Assembly (NCBI GenBank): GCA_019459145.1
Contig: JAIBEK010000037.1
Coordinates: 17,850-81,849, forward strand
Direction of reading: 5' to 3'
DNA from: Arenimonas sp.
Lineage (GTDB): Bacteria > Pseudomonadota > Alphaproteobacteria > Rhizobiales > Rhizobiaceae
Length of the DNA: 64,000 nucleotides
Each line of letters starts with the position of its first letter. Positions within the stretch are counted from its first letter, which is position 1. The notes under the pieces are model-generated. The model was not told where the DNA came from and did no database searches. It saw only the letters and a program-made list of their open reading frames with translations. Shown here piece by piece: positions 9,663-17,181 of the stretch. The translations under genes and the position numbers were made by a program.

Positions 9663-10163
9663 ATGCCCACCTTCCTCGCCCGCTATGCCACCCCCTTCAC
9701 CACCGGCCTCTTCATCGTCTCGCTGGTCTCCGGCGTCGCCCTGTTCTTCCACTTCAGCACCTCCGCCTTCCGCGAGATGCATGAATGGCTGAGCATGGTG
9801 CTCATCCTGCCCTTCGTCCTTCATGTCTGGAAGAACTGGCGGCCGTTCCTGATGTATTTCAAGCGTCCACCCATGGCGATAGCGCTCGGCCTGTCGCTCG
9901 CAGCCGGGCTTGCCATGGCCTGGCCGGCGCTGACCGGAGAAACCTCCGTTTCGCCTCAGATTGCCATGATCGAACTGGTCGCCAATGGTACGCCTGCCCA
10001 GGTCGCACCGCTCTACAACCAAACGGAAGAGGCCTTCATCACGGCCCTCAAGGACAAGGGTTTCACCGCGGCCGAAACCGGCAAGTCGCTGGTCGACATC
10101 GCCACCGCCTCCGGCAAGGGCGAACGCGACGTCGTCATGACGCTGACTGCGCTGAAAAAGTAG
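9663..10163 (+). CDS. DUF4405-like membrane protein
   Basis: A 166-residue protein with two or three transmembrane helices near the N-terminus (about residues 7-28, 40-58 and 69-88) and a soluble C-terminal domain of about 75 residues. The pattern FREMHEWLSMVLILPFVLHVWKNW, with histidines in adjacent helices, fits the DUF4405 group, which resembles cytochrome b-type haem-binding helices. This suggests an electron-transfer membrane subunit, but that is inference. An in-frame ATG at 9636 is possible. AGGGG sits better for 9663. Confidence 0.72.
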   Translation: MPTFLARYATPFTTGLFIVSLVSGVALFFHFSTSAFREMHEWLSMVLILPFVLHVWKNWRPFLMYFKRPPMAIALGLSLAAGLAMAWPALTGETSVSPQIAMIELVANGTPAQVAPLYNQTEEAFITALKDKGFTAAETGKSLVDIATASGKGERDVVMTLTALKK

Positions 10164-10181
10164 CCGCCACGACGGAGACGC

Positions 10182-11309
10182 TCACCGCACGATGGTGAGC
10201 GTTTCCGCCGCCCGCGTCACGGCGGTATAAAGCCAGCGTTCGCGCGTGTCGCGAAACGCCCAGCTCTCATCGAACAGCACGACGTCGTTCCACTGGGAAC
10301 CCTGCGCCTTGTGCACCGTCAAGGCATATCCGTAATCGAACTCGTCATAGCGCTTGCGCGTCGACCACGGGATCTCCGTCTCGACATCCTCGAAGGCGGC
10401 CTTCAACAGCTTGATCTTGGCCGCGCCGCGATCCATGTCGTCGTCTTCCGGCTTGATCAACAGGTTGATGCCGGGCTTCACCGTCTCTCTGGACGACGTC
10501 ATCACCTGCCACAGCGAACCGTTGAGCAGCCCCTTCACCTGGTCGTTCCTCAGGCACACCAGCTTGTCGCCGGCCTGGGGATGGTCAACGGTGAACCCCT
10601 TCAACTCGCGCAGACGCTTGTTGTAGCGCCGCCGCGTCTTGTTGGTGCCCACCAGAACCTGGTCGGCGCCGAGCACCAGATCCTGTGTCACCTCGTTCTT
10701 CGAGATCACCTTGGCGGTGCCGTAGTCGCCATACATGATCTCCTTGCCCTCGCGCACATGCATGGCAAGCTGGATGATCGGGTTGTCGCGGGCCTGGCGG
10801 TGAATGTCGGTGAGCAGGTAGTCCGGCTCCTGTTCGGTGAAATAGCCGCCGCCCGACACCGGCGGCAATTGGCCCGGATCGCCCAGAACCAGGATCGGCG
10901 TGCCGAAGCTCATCAGGTCCTTGCCCAACTGCTCGTCGACCATGGAACATTCGTCGATGACGATCAGCGCCGCCTTGGCCAGCGGGCTCTGCCGATTGAT
11001 GGAGAACATCGGCGCGATCGAGGTCCTGCCGGTTTCCTCGTCCTCGACGGCTTCCTCGCCACGCGGCCGGTAGATCAGCGAATGAATGGTCCGGGCATTG
11101 GTCGCACCGCGCGAGCGCAGCACCTGCGCAGCCTTGCCGGTGAAGGCCGCAAACAGCACCTCGCCATCGACATTTTCGGCAAAATGCCGGGCGAGCGTGG
11201 TCTTGCCCGTGCCGGCATAGCCGAACAGGCGGAAGACCGGCTGCTTACCCTCCTTCAGCCATTTGGCAACGGCTTTCAGGGCTTCGTCCTGCTGGGGTGC
11301 GAACTGCAT
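10182..11309 (-). CDS. RecD-like ATP-dependent DNA helicase (superfamily 1)
   Basis: A 375-residue SF1B helicase of the short RecD2/Dda-like kind. Walker A is GYAGTGKTT (residues 30-38), Walker B/motif II is VIDECSMVD (117-125), motif III is LVLGDPGQLPP, and motif VI is YGYALTVHKAQGSQW with VTRA near the end. Such proteins unwind DNA 5'-3' and are made outside the RecBCD complex in many alphaproteobacteria. The start at MQFAPQQDEA removes an upstream extension that has no family similarity. It is convergent with the DUF4405-like gene. Confidence 0.88.
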   Translation of the reverse strand: MQFAPQQDEALKAVAKWLKEGKQPVFRLFGYAGTGKTTLARHFAENVDGEVLFAAFTGKAAQVLRSRGATNARTIHSLIYRPRGEEAVEDEETGRTSIAPMFSINRQSPLAKAALIVIDECSMVDEQLGKDLMSFGTPILVLGDPGQLPPVSGGGYFTEQEPDYLLTDIHRQARDNPIIQLAMHVREGKEIMYGDYGTAKVISKNEVTQDLVLGADQVLVGTNKTRRRYNKRLRELKGFTVDHPQAGDKLVCLRNDQVKGLLNGSLWQVMTSSRETVKPGINLLIKPEDDDMDRGAAKIKLLKAAFEDVETEIPWSTRKRYDEFDYGYALTVHKAQGSQWNDVVLFDESWAFRDTRERWLYTAVTRAAETLTIVR

Positions 11310-11424
11310 GCACGGTGCTTGGCAGGATTCCCCCGCCTTGGCAAGGCAAAGGCCAGCTCTCAGTCCGACCGTCCAACGGTTTGCCACTGGGTCTCGCGGT
11401 GTTCAAAAAAACTTTCGCCGGGGC

Positions 11425-11452
11425 GGGAATAAAACCGCGCCTTGCGATGTCT
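11425..11452 (+). promoter_or_regulatory. Possible ECF-type promoter ahead of the COG4315/ECF cassette
   Basis: GGGAATAAA (11425-11433) followed after about 11 bases by CGATGTCT resembles the -35/-10 style of some alphaproteobacterial ECF sigma promoters. It sits 57 bases upstream of the gene that leads the ECF sigma/anti-sigma operon, where autoregulation would be expected. The match is by eye only. Confidence 0.3.
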
Positions 11453-11508
11453 CATGCACAGGCAAGCCCATGACGGCGCCTGCCGCAAACGCTTCGGAGA
11501 AGATATCC

Positions 11509-11880
11509 ATGAGAAACCGCGTTCTCCTCACCATCGCGCTCGCCGCCTTTGCCGGCTCCGCGCTTGCCGCCCCGGTCAAGACCGTCGAGAGCGGCAAGGG
11601 CCCCGTCGTCGCCGCCGACAACGGCATGACCCTCTACACCTTCAAGAACGACAAGAAGGGCGCCTCGAACTGCTACGACGACTGCGCCAAGAACTGGCCG
11701 CCCTTCATCGCCGCTTCCGGTGCCAAGGCTGAAGGTGCATATTCGCTGGTGCCCCGCAAGGACGGCGCCATGCAATGGGCCAAGGACGGCAAGCCGCTCT
11801 ACTTCTGGGTCAAGGACATGAAGGAAGGCGACGCCACCGGCGACGGCGTGAAAGGTGTCTGGGATGCCGCAAGGCCCTGA
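11509..11880 (+). CDS. Exported COG4315-like lipoprotein-repeat family protein
   Basis: A 123-residue exported protein with signal peptide 1-19 (ending GSALA before APVKT). The mature region shows the family pattern TLYTFKNDKKGASNCYDDCAKNWPPF and a second half-repeat ending PLYFWVKDMKEGDATGDGV. I associate this with COG4315 (secreted repeat of unknown function). GGAGA precedes the ATG at 11509. Its 3' end overlaps the start of the sigma factor gene, so the three genes form one translationally coupled unit. It is probably a target or partner of that sigma system. The biochemical role is unknown. Confidence 0.85.
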   Translation: MRNRVLLTIALAAFAGSALAAPVKTVESGKGPVVAADNGMTLYTFKNDKKGASNCYDDCAKNWPPFIAASGAKAEGAYSLVPRKDGAMQWAKDGKPLYFWVKDMKEGDATGDGVKGVWDAARP

Positions 11881-12418
11881 CGGCAATAACCGGAAGCCGG
11901 GGAGTTCCTTCCCCGGCTCCGGCCCGTTCGAAAACGACGTGCTCGCGCTGCTGCCGCAGCTCAGGCGCTATTCGCGCAGCCTTGCCCGCTCGGAAGCCGA
12001 GGGTGACGACCTCTTGCAGGACTGCGTCGAGAAGGCGCTCGCCAACCGGCGTCACTGGCGCGGCGTCAACCTCAAGGCCTGGACCTACGCGATCATGACC
12101 AATCTCTATCGCAATCGTTATCGCCAGCGCGCGCGCCATTTCGCCGTCAGCATCGATGAGGCGGCCGAACTGCCGGCGGCAGAGATCCACGGCGACCCGC
12201 TCGAGCGCGACCGGCTGGTGGCGGCCCTCGACAGCCTGCCGGAGGAGAACCGCGCCGTGCTGATGCTGGTCATCGTCGAGGGCTACGGCTATCAGGAGGT
12301 GGCCGACATGCTCGATCTGCCGATCGGCACCGTCATGTCCCGCCTGTCGCGCGCCCGCCAGCGCCTGCGCGATCAACTGAACGACAGCAACATCATCTCG
12401 TTGCGGAGACCGCGATGA
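11864..12418 (+). CDS. ECF-subfamily RNA polymerase sigma factor
   Basis: An 184-residue group IV sigma factor. Region 2 is seen at LPQLRRYSRSLARSEAEGDDLLQDCVEKAL and NLKAWTYAIMTNLYRNRYR. Region 4 is at LPEENRAVLMLVIVEGYGYQEVADMLDLPIGTVMSRLSRARQRL. There is no region 1 or 3. The ATG at 11864 follows AAAGG, and a GTG at 11855 is an alternative. Either start lies inside the end of the preceding exported-protein gene, so expression is coupled. The anti-sigma gene follows with an ATGA overlap. The sigma factor probably directs its own operon. Confidence 0.93.
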   Translation: MPQGPDGNNRKPGSSFPGSGPFENDVLALLPQLRRYSRSLARSEAEGDDLLQDCVEKALANRRHWRGVNLKAWTYAIMTNLYRNRYRQRARHFAVSIDEAAELPAAEIHGDPLERDRLVAALDSLPEENRAVLMLVIVEGYGYQEVADMLDLPIGTVMSRLSRARQRLRDQLNDSNIISLRRPR

Positions 12419-13212
12419 CCGACAAGAATATCCCCGTCAGCGAAGACGACCTGCACGCCTATGTCGACGGCTTTCTCGATCCGGATCGGCGGCTAGAGGT
12501 CGAGGTCTGGCTGGGCAAGAATCCGGATGCCGCCGCGATGGTTGCCGACTGGCAGCGGCAGAACGAGGACATCCGCGGCCTCTTTGCAGGCCGCGCCGAG
12601 GCACGGGCGGAAGATGCCACCCTTGTCTCCAGGGCGGGAAATCGGACGGATATTCGATCCGCTCGAAACCAGGCGCGCCCTTGGCAGGCGGCCGCCGCCG
12701 TCATGCTCTTCGTCGGCGGCGCGATTGCCGGTCAACTGGCTCCGCCGTACTTCACCGGCGCGCCGCAACCGGCGCTGCAGGCCGCCGCCGCCCTGCCCGA
12801 CCAGTCGCGCTCGGCCTTCCTGATCTATGCCAGCGATATCCGCCATCCGGTCGAGGTCGGCGCCGACGAGCAGCAGCACCTTGCCGCCTGGCTCGGCAAG
12901 CGGCTCGACACGCCCTTGCGCATCCCGGACCTTTCGGCCCTCGGCCTTAAACTTGTCGGCGGCCGGCTCGTGCCGGTGTCCGGCAAGGCCGGCGCGCTGT
13001 TGATGTACGAGGACGATGCCGGCGAGCGGATCACGGTGTTGCTCGGCCGCAACGAAGAAAACCGCGAGACCAGCTTTCGCTATGCCAGCGACGCGGGCCT
13101 CGAGACCTTCTACTGGATCGACGGCCCGATCGGCTATGCCGTGACCGGCGAGATCTCCCGCGAACGGCTGCAGCAGGTGGCCGACGAGTGCTACCGGCAG
13201 TTCGAAACTTGA
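12415..13212 (+). CDS. Membrane-anchored anti-sigma factor
   Basis: A 265-residue protein whose N-terminal domain (DDLHAYVDGFLDPDRRLEVEVWLGKNP, residues 10-37) is the typical anti-sigma helix bundle that binds the ECF factor. It lacks the His-x3-Cys-x2-Cys zinc motif of classic ZAS domains. One transmembrane helix lies at about residues 84-102 (AAAVMLFVGGAIAGQL). The rest (about 105-265) is periplasmic. It overlaps the sigma gene by four bases (ATGA), which favours equal synthesis of both partners. The signal sensed is unknown. Confidence 0.9.
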   Translation: MTDKNIPVSEDDLHAYVDGFLDPDRRLEVEVWLGKNPDAAAMVADWQRQNEDIRGLFAGRAEARAEDATLVSRAGNRTDIRSARNQARPWQAAAAVMLFVGGAIAGQLAPPYFTGAPQPALQAAAALPDQSRSAFLIYASDIRHPVEVGADEQQHLAAWLGKRLDTPLRIPDLSALGLKLVGGRLVPVSGKAGALLMYEDDAGERITVLLGRNEENRETSFRYASDAGLETFYWIDGPIGYAVTGEISRERLQQVADECYRQFET

Positions 13213-13267
13213 TAAGGCCAGGCGGGCCGCAGGCACTGCCGGCCCGCCATCTGCCATTCTCGCCCGG

Positions 13268-14128
13268 TTAGTCGACGACCGCCAGGGAAGCCTCCGCTGA
13301 CGTGCCGCCGCCTTCCGCACCGGCCGTGACCACGACCGGCAGCTTGCCGGCCTTGGTCAGGTCCTCGGAAGACAGGGTCACGACCAGCAGGCCGGCATTC
13401 TTGAACACGCTGTCCCTCTTCTTGTCGCCGACCTTGACCGTGGACTTGGCATCGAAGCCGCTGCCCTCTACCCTGAGAGCCAGATCGGTGTCATGCACCT
13501 TCTTGGCGGGCGGTTCGAGCCTGTCGATCTTCGGTCGCGCCACGAAGGGTTTCTCCGCCGTGCGGAACACAGCCTTGAAGATTTCCTCCAGCTTGTCGGA
13601 AGCCTCCTTGGCGAACATGCCGGCCAGTGCGCCAAGTGCGGCGAAGCCGAAAGGATTGGCGCTGTCCATCACCGCTCCGGGCTGGGAAAGCGAGGCCGAG
13701 AACAGGCCGCCACGCACGACCATATAGAGGAACAGGGCCAGTCCCATGCCGATCGGCACCTTCATCAGGTACCACCATGTCCAGTTGGCCTCATAGCGAC
13801 CGAGGCCATGGAAATTGGCGTAGGAACGCGCCGCTGTAATCGCGCTGCCGAGCGCGCCCGACACGAGCACGATCGCCAGCAACCGAACCTCCACCTGGTC
13901 GGTGAAGTTCCACAGGGACCGCAGTTGGGGTACCGTCGTGCCCTGCGGTGTAAAGGGGCTCGGCCAGATCGCCACCAGCAGGCAGGTCAGCAGAAGCGGC
14001 AGGATCAGCAGGTACAGACCGAGCCCCAGTTCGAGCCGTTTGCCGGCGTCCGTCGGCGCGAGCACGCGTGCTTCTTGCGCCTTTTTCGGATCATCCGTCT
14101 TGGTTGAATGCGTCGTATCGCCGACCAT
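13268..14128 (-). CDS. Membrane protein with C-terminal Ig/IPT-like domain, function unknown
   Basis: A 286-residue protein with probable transmembrane helices at about residues 34-54, 81-99, 118-138 and 154-170. A C-terminal soluble part (about 199-286) reads like an IPT/TIG or Ig-like beta domain (PKIDRLEPPAKKVHDTDLALRVEGSGF, then KVGDKK and VVTAGAEGGGTS). It has no signal peptide. GGGGGCG precedes the ATG at 14128. It stands alone, convergent with the anti-sigma gene. I do not recognise a named family, and any role in surface or lipid biology would be a guess. Confidence 0.72.
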   Translation of the reverse strand: MVGDTTHSTKTDDPKKAQEARVLAPTDAGKRLELGLGLYLLILPLLLTCLLVAIWPSPFTPQGTTVPQLRSLWNFTDQVEVRLLAIVLVSGALGSAITAARSYANFHGLGRYEANWTWWYLMKVPIGMGLALFLYMVVRGGLFSASLSQPGAVMDSANPFGFAALGALAGMFAKEASDKLEEIFKAVFRTAEKPFVARPKIDRLEPPAKKVHDTDLALRVEGSGFDAKSTVKVGDKKRDSVFKNAGLLVVTLSSEDLTKAGKLPVVVTAGAEGGGTSAEASLAVVD

Positions 14129-14300
14129 TGCACGCCCCCGCCCCTTGGGTCCTGCCGCACCCAGGACCACGATACGTCAATCCCGCCCGAATGCAACCTC
14201 TGCGCGCCGCGTCCGACGTCCGCACCCATCCATTTTCGAGAACCGGACGACCTGTTCGGCAGCGGAGCGAAATCCGGCCTGATGGGTTATCCCGCGCCCG

Positions 14301-14894
14301 TCACCGCAGCATCGGCCAAAGGCTGGCGACGAGAAGCAAGGCCATGGTGATGTTGAACCATTTGAGCCGCACCGGCACGGAAAGCCATTCGCGCAGCACC
14401 GAGCCGAAACCCGCCCAGGTCGAGACGCTCGGCAGGTTGACCGCGGCAAAGACCACGCCGACGGTGATCACGCTCGGCAGATAGCTCTCATCATCGACAT
14501 AGACCGTCATCGCGGTCACGGCCATGACCCAGGCCTTGGGATTGACCCACTGGAAGGCGGCGGCGCCGAGAAAGGTCATCGGCCGACTGCTCGTCGATCC
14601 CTCGCCAAGCGTCCGCGACGAGCCGATCTTCCAGGCGATGGCAAGCAGGTACAGCCCGCCGGCGATCTTCAGGCCGGTATAGAGAACCGGCACGGTTGCG
14701 AGCATGGCGCCGAGCCCGAGACCGACACCGATCAAAAGCGACAGGAAACCCGCGCCAATGCCGAGCATGTGCGGGATCGTCCGGCGGAAGCCGAAATTCA
14801 CCCCGGAGGCGAACAGCATCATGTTGTTCGGCCCCGGTGTGATCGAGGTGGCGAAGGCAAAGGCGACGAGCGCCGTCAGGGTCGCGGTATCCAA
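14301..14894 (-). CDS. LysE/RhtB family amino acid exporter
   Basis: A 197-residue inner-membrane protein with about six transmembrane helices. The LysE family start ALVAFAFATSITPGPNNMMLFASGVNFG is plain, with the conserved PGPN motif near residue 20, as is FLGAAAFQWVNPKAWVMAVTAM in the middle. The best start is a TTG at 14894 with GGGAGAG placed 6 bases upstream. The frame is open further upstream but without similarity to the family. It is divergent from an aldo/keto reductase gene. The amino acid exported cannot be told. Confidence 0.88.
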   Translation of the reverse strand: MDTATLTALVAFAFATSITPGPNNMMLFASGVNFGFRRTIPHMLGIGAGFLSLLIGVGLGLGAMLATVPVLYTGLKIAGGLYLLAIAWKIGSSRTLGEGSTSSRPMTFLGAAAFQWVNPKAWVMAVTAMTVYVDDESYLPSVITVGVVFAAVNLPSVSTWAGFGSVLREWLSVPVRLKWFNITMALLLVASLWPMLR

Positions 14895-15042
14895 GAAAAC
14901 TCTCCCGAGAAGATCTGCGGCACGATAGTCGCCGACTGATCCGCCCGCCACCGCCGATTTGTCATCATGGCAATCGGCCGGCCTTGCAAGCGGCGAGCAC
15001 TCCATTAAGTTGGAGAACCGCCCAAAGACGACGAGACGTTCG

Positions 15043-15888
15043 ATGCACGACCCGTTCCCGACCGTCACCCTTCCCTCCGGCGCAACCGTTCCGGCGCTCG
15101 GCCTCGGAACCTGGCAGATGGGCGAGACCAAAGCCCGCGCCGGCGACGAGATCGACAGCTTGAGGCTCGGCCTCGACCTCGGCATGACGCTCATCGATAC
15201 GGCGGAAATGTATGGCGACGGCGAGGCGGAGCGGATCGTCGGGAGGGCGCTGGAAGACCGCCGCGACGCGGCGTATCTCGTCTCCAAGGTCTATCCGTGG
15301 AATGCCAGTCGGCAGGGCACGATCGCCGCCTGCGAAGCCAGCCTTCAGCGGCTCGGGACCGACCACCTCGATCTTTACCTTCTGCATTGGCGCGGCGAAC
15401 ACCCGCTTGAGGATACCGTCGCCGCCTTCGAGGCGCTGCGGGCCGCCGGCAAGATCGGCGCCTGGGGCGTTTCCAACTTCGATGTCGCCGACATGGAGGA
15501 ATTGTTCGCCCTGCCCGGCGGCGACACCTGCGCGGTTAACCAGGTGCTCTACAACCTGTCGCGCCGCGGCATAGAGCATGACCTCCTGCACTGGTGCCAG
15601 GCCCGTGCCATTCCGGTCATGGCCTATTCGCCGATCGAGCAAGGCCGCCTCGTCCACCATCCGGAACTGATCCGCATCGCCAAGGCCTACCAGGCCACAC
15701 CCGCCCAGGTGGCGCTGGCCTTTCTCCTCGAGCGCGATGGCGTGATCGCCATCCCGAAATCCGCCAATAGCGCCCGCCTGCGCGAAAACCGCGACGCCGT
15801 CGACCTCGACATCAGCGACGAGGACTGGTCGGCGCTCGACGCCGCCTTTCCGCCGCCTGCTCGCAAGACCCCACTGGAAATGCTGTGA
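15043..15888 (+). CDS. Aldo/keto reductase
   Basis: A 281-residue NADPH-dependent oxidoreductase of the AKR fold (TIM barrel). The catalytic tetrad is visible: Asp in [11 protein letters not shown], Tyr in the same motif, Lys in [10 protein letters not shown] and His in [12 protein letters not shown]. The cofactor-binding end [18 protein letters not shown] is present. The sequence is of the YtbE/YvgN-like group that reduces small carbonyl compounds. The ATG at 15043 is chosen over the ATG at 14959 because the family begins here. The in vivo substrate is unknown. Confidence 0.9.
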   Translation: MHDPFPTVTLPSGATVPALGLGTWQMGETKARAGDEIDSLRLGLDLGMTLIDTAEMYGDGEAERIVGRALEDRRDAAYLVSKVYPWNASRQGTIAACEASLQRLGTDHLDLYLLHWRGEHPLEDTVAAFEALRAAGKIGAWGVSNFDVADMEELFALPGGDTCAVNQVLYNLSRRGIEHDLLHWCQARAIPVMAYSPIEQGRLVHHPELIRIAKAYQATPAQVALAFLLERDGVIAIPKSANSARLRENRDAVDLDISDEDWSALDAAFPPPARKTPLEML

Positions 15889-15923
15889 ACGGCCAAGCCT
15901 GTCGAACCTCCTCAACCAAAAGG

Positions 15924-15945
15924 AGCTAATTAGCTTTCTAGCTAA
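15924..15945. promoter_or_regulatory. Overlapping palindromes, probable ArsR-family operator
   Basis: AGCTAATTAGCT (15924-15935) is a perfect 12-base palindrome. It overlaps TTAGCT-TTCT-AGCTAA (15930-15945), a perfect 6-4-6 inverted repeat. Outer GGAG and CTCC also match. The site lies about 50 bases before the ArsR-type gene, a typical autoregulatory position. Confidence 0.55.
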
Positions 15946-15996
15946 CTCCAAAACCGCACCCGCTCTGGACATCGAGGAGATTTCCTAACTATAGAA

Positions 15997-16488
15997 ATGC
16001 CGATCATTGAAGCCACAATTCAAAGACGGGACACTGGCTTGAAGAAGCTGACGAAAAAGAAGGCCGCCGGCAGTGATGAACGCCGCATGCAGCAGGTCTT
16101 TCACGCTCTCTCCGCGCCGCCGCGCCGGGCGATCCTCAAATACCTCGCGGCATCCAGCCTGACCGCCGGCGAGATTTCTTCGCGCTTCGCCATGGCCAAG
16201 CCCTCGGTCTCACAGCATCTCACCATCCTCGAGACAGCCGGCCTCGTCAGCCGCGACAAGCGCGGCCAGTATGTCCACTATGCCTTGGTGAAACAGACGG
16301 TGGAAACGGCGCTATTGGGGTTTCTCGCCGAGGTCGATGCCCTGCCCCTGCCGAGCGAAGGGAAACCGTCGACAAGAGAAAACGCACCCGGATCGGCGGC
16401 GGAGCCCACGCGCAAGCCGGGGGCCGCAGCCGAGACTGATCTGCTGCCCGCTGAAAAGCCGACACCGGCACAGATGTCGATGTTCTAG
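15997..16488 (+). CDS. ArsR/SmtB-type winged-helix regulator with proline-rich tail
   Basis: Up to 163 residues. The core (about residues 31-110, MQQVFHALSAPPRRAILKYL then MAKPSVSQHLTILETAGLVSRDKRGQYVHYAL) is an ArsR winged helix of the SdpR-like, metal-independent type. The metal-binding cysteine motif ELCVCDL is absent. The C-terminal 45 residues are rich in Pro, Ala and Glu and are probably disordered, ending in QMSMF. The start is uncertain because the best ribosome site (GAGGAG) is 18 bases from the ATG at 15997. An operator-like palindrome pair lies upstream. Confidence 0.83.
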   Translation: MPIIEATIQRRDTGLKKLTKKKAAGSDERRMQQVFHALSAPPRRAILKYLAASSLTAGEISSRFAMAKPSVSQHLTILETAGLVSRDKRGQYVHYALVKQTVETALLGFLAEVDALPLPSEGKPSTRENAPGSAAEPTRKPGAAAETDLLPAEKPTPAQMSMF

Positions 16489-16532
16489 CAGTCGACCGGC
16501 CGCCACTGCGGATGGGGCTTATGCCACAAGCG

Positions 16533-16560
16533 GAACGGGCGCCCTCGAAGGCGCCCGTTC
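16533..16560 (+). terminator. Strong hairpin between ArsR-type gene and ilvH, probable bidirectional terminator
   Basis: An 11-base perfect stem GAACGGGCGCC/GGCGCCCGTTC with a six-base loop is followed on the plus strand by T-rich TATTCTTCT. It lies between two convergent genes and can serve both, although the T run is interrupted and weaker on the minus side. Confidence 0.65.
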
Positions 16561-16586
16561 TATTCTTCTCCGAGCCGCGCGGCCGA

Positions 16587-17159
16587 TCACATGCCCTGCG
16601 GGCCACGGTTCATCGCGGCAATCCCGGTGCGGCAGATTTCGTTCAGGCCGAGCGGCTTCATGATCGCCACGAACTGGTCGATCTTCGACGACTTGCCGGT
16701 GATCTCGAAGATGAAGTGCTCGACCGTCGCGTCGATGACCTTGGCCTGGAAGGCGTCGGCCAGGCGCAACGTCTCGGCGCGGGTCTCGCCGGTGCCGGCC
16801 ACCTTGACCAGCGCCACTTCCCGCTCGACCGGCCGTTCCTGGCCGAGGTCGCGGGCGCGAACCGTGAGATCCACCACCCGGTGAACCGGGATGATCCGCT
16901 CGAGTTGCGCCTTGATCTGCTCCAGCACGCTCGGTGTGCCGCGCGTCACCACGGTGATGCGCGACAGATGCGCCTCGTGCTCGGTCTCCGAGACCGTCAG
17001 GCTTTCGATGTTGTAACCGCGGCCGGAGAACAGGCCGATCACCCGGGCGAGCACGCCCGGCTCGTTGTCGACCAGGATCGACAGCGTATGGCTTTCGACG
17101 GCGGCGGTTTCCTTGGCGATGAAATAGGCCGAACCGGTGGGCTGCTGATGTGCGTTCAT
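16587..17159 (-). CDS. ilvH: Acetolactate synthase small (regulatory) subunit
   Basis: The regulatory subunit of acetohydroxyacid synthase. It binds valine for feedback inhibition and activates the large subunit. At 190 residues, it has an N-terminal ACT domain (about 25-100: SHTLSILVDNEPGVLARVIGLFSGRGYNIESLTVS) and the ALS small-subunit C-terminal domain (100-180). It is about 25 residues longer than E. coli IlvH because of its N-terminal lead (MNAHQQPTGSAYFIAKE). It lies 22 bases behind ilvI in one transcription unit controlled by the attenuator upstream of ilvI. The hairpin at 16533 ends the operon. Confidence 0.96.
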   Translation of the reverse strand: MNAHQQPTGSAYFIAKETAAVESHTLSILVDNEPGVLARVIGLFSGRGYNIESLTVSETEHEAHLSRITVVTRGTPSVLEQIKAQLERIIPVHRVVDLTVRARDLGQERPVEREVALVKVAGTGETRAETLRLADAFQAKVIDATVEHFIFEITGKSSKIDQFVAIMKPLGLNEICRTGIAAMNRGPQGM

Positions 17160-17181
17160 GTCTCTGTTCCTATTTCAATCG

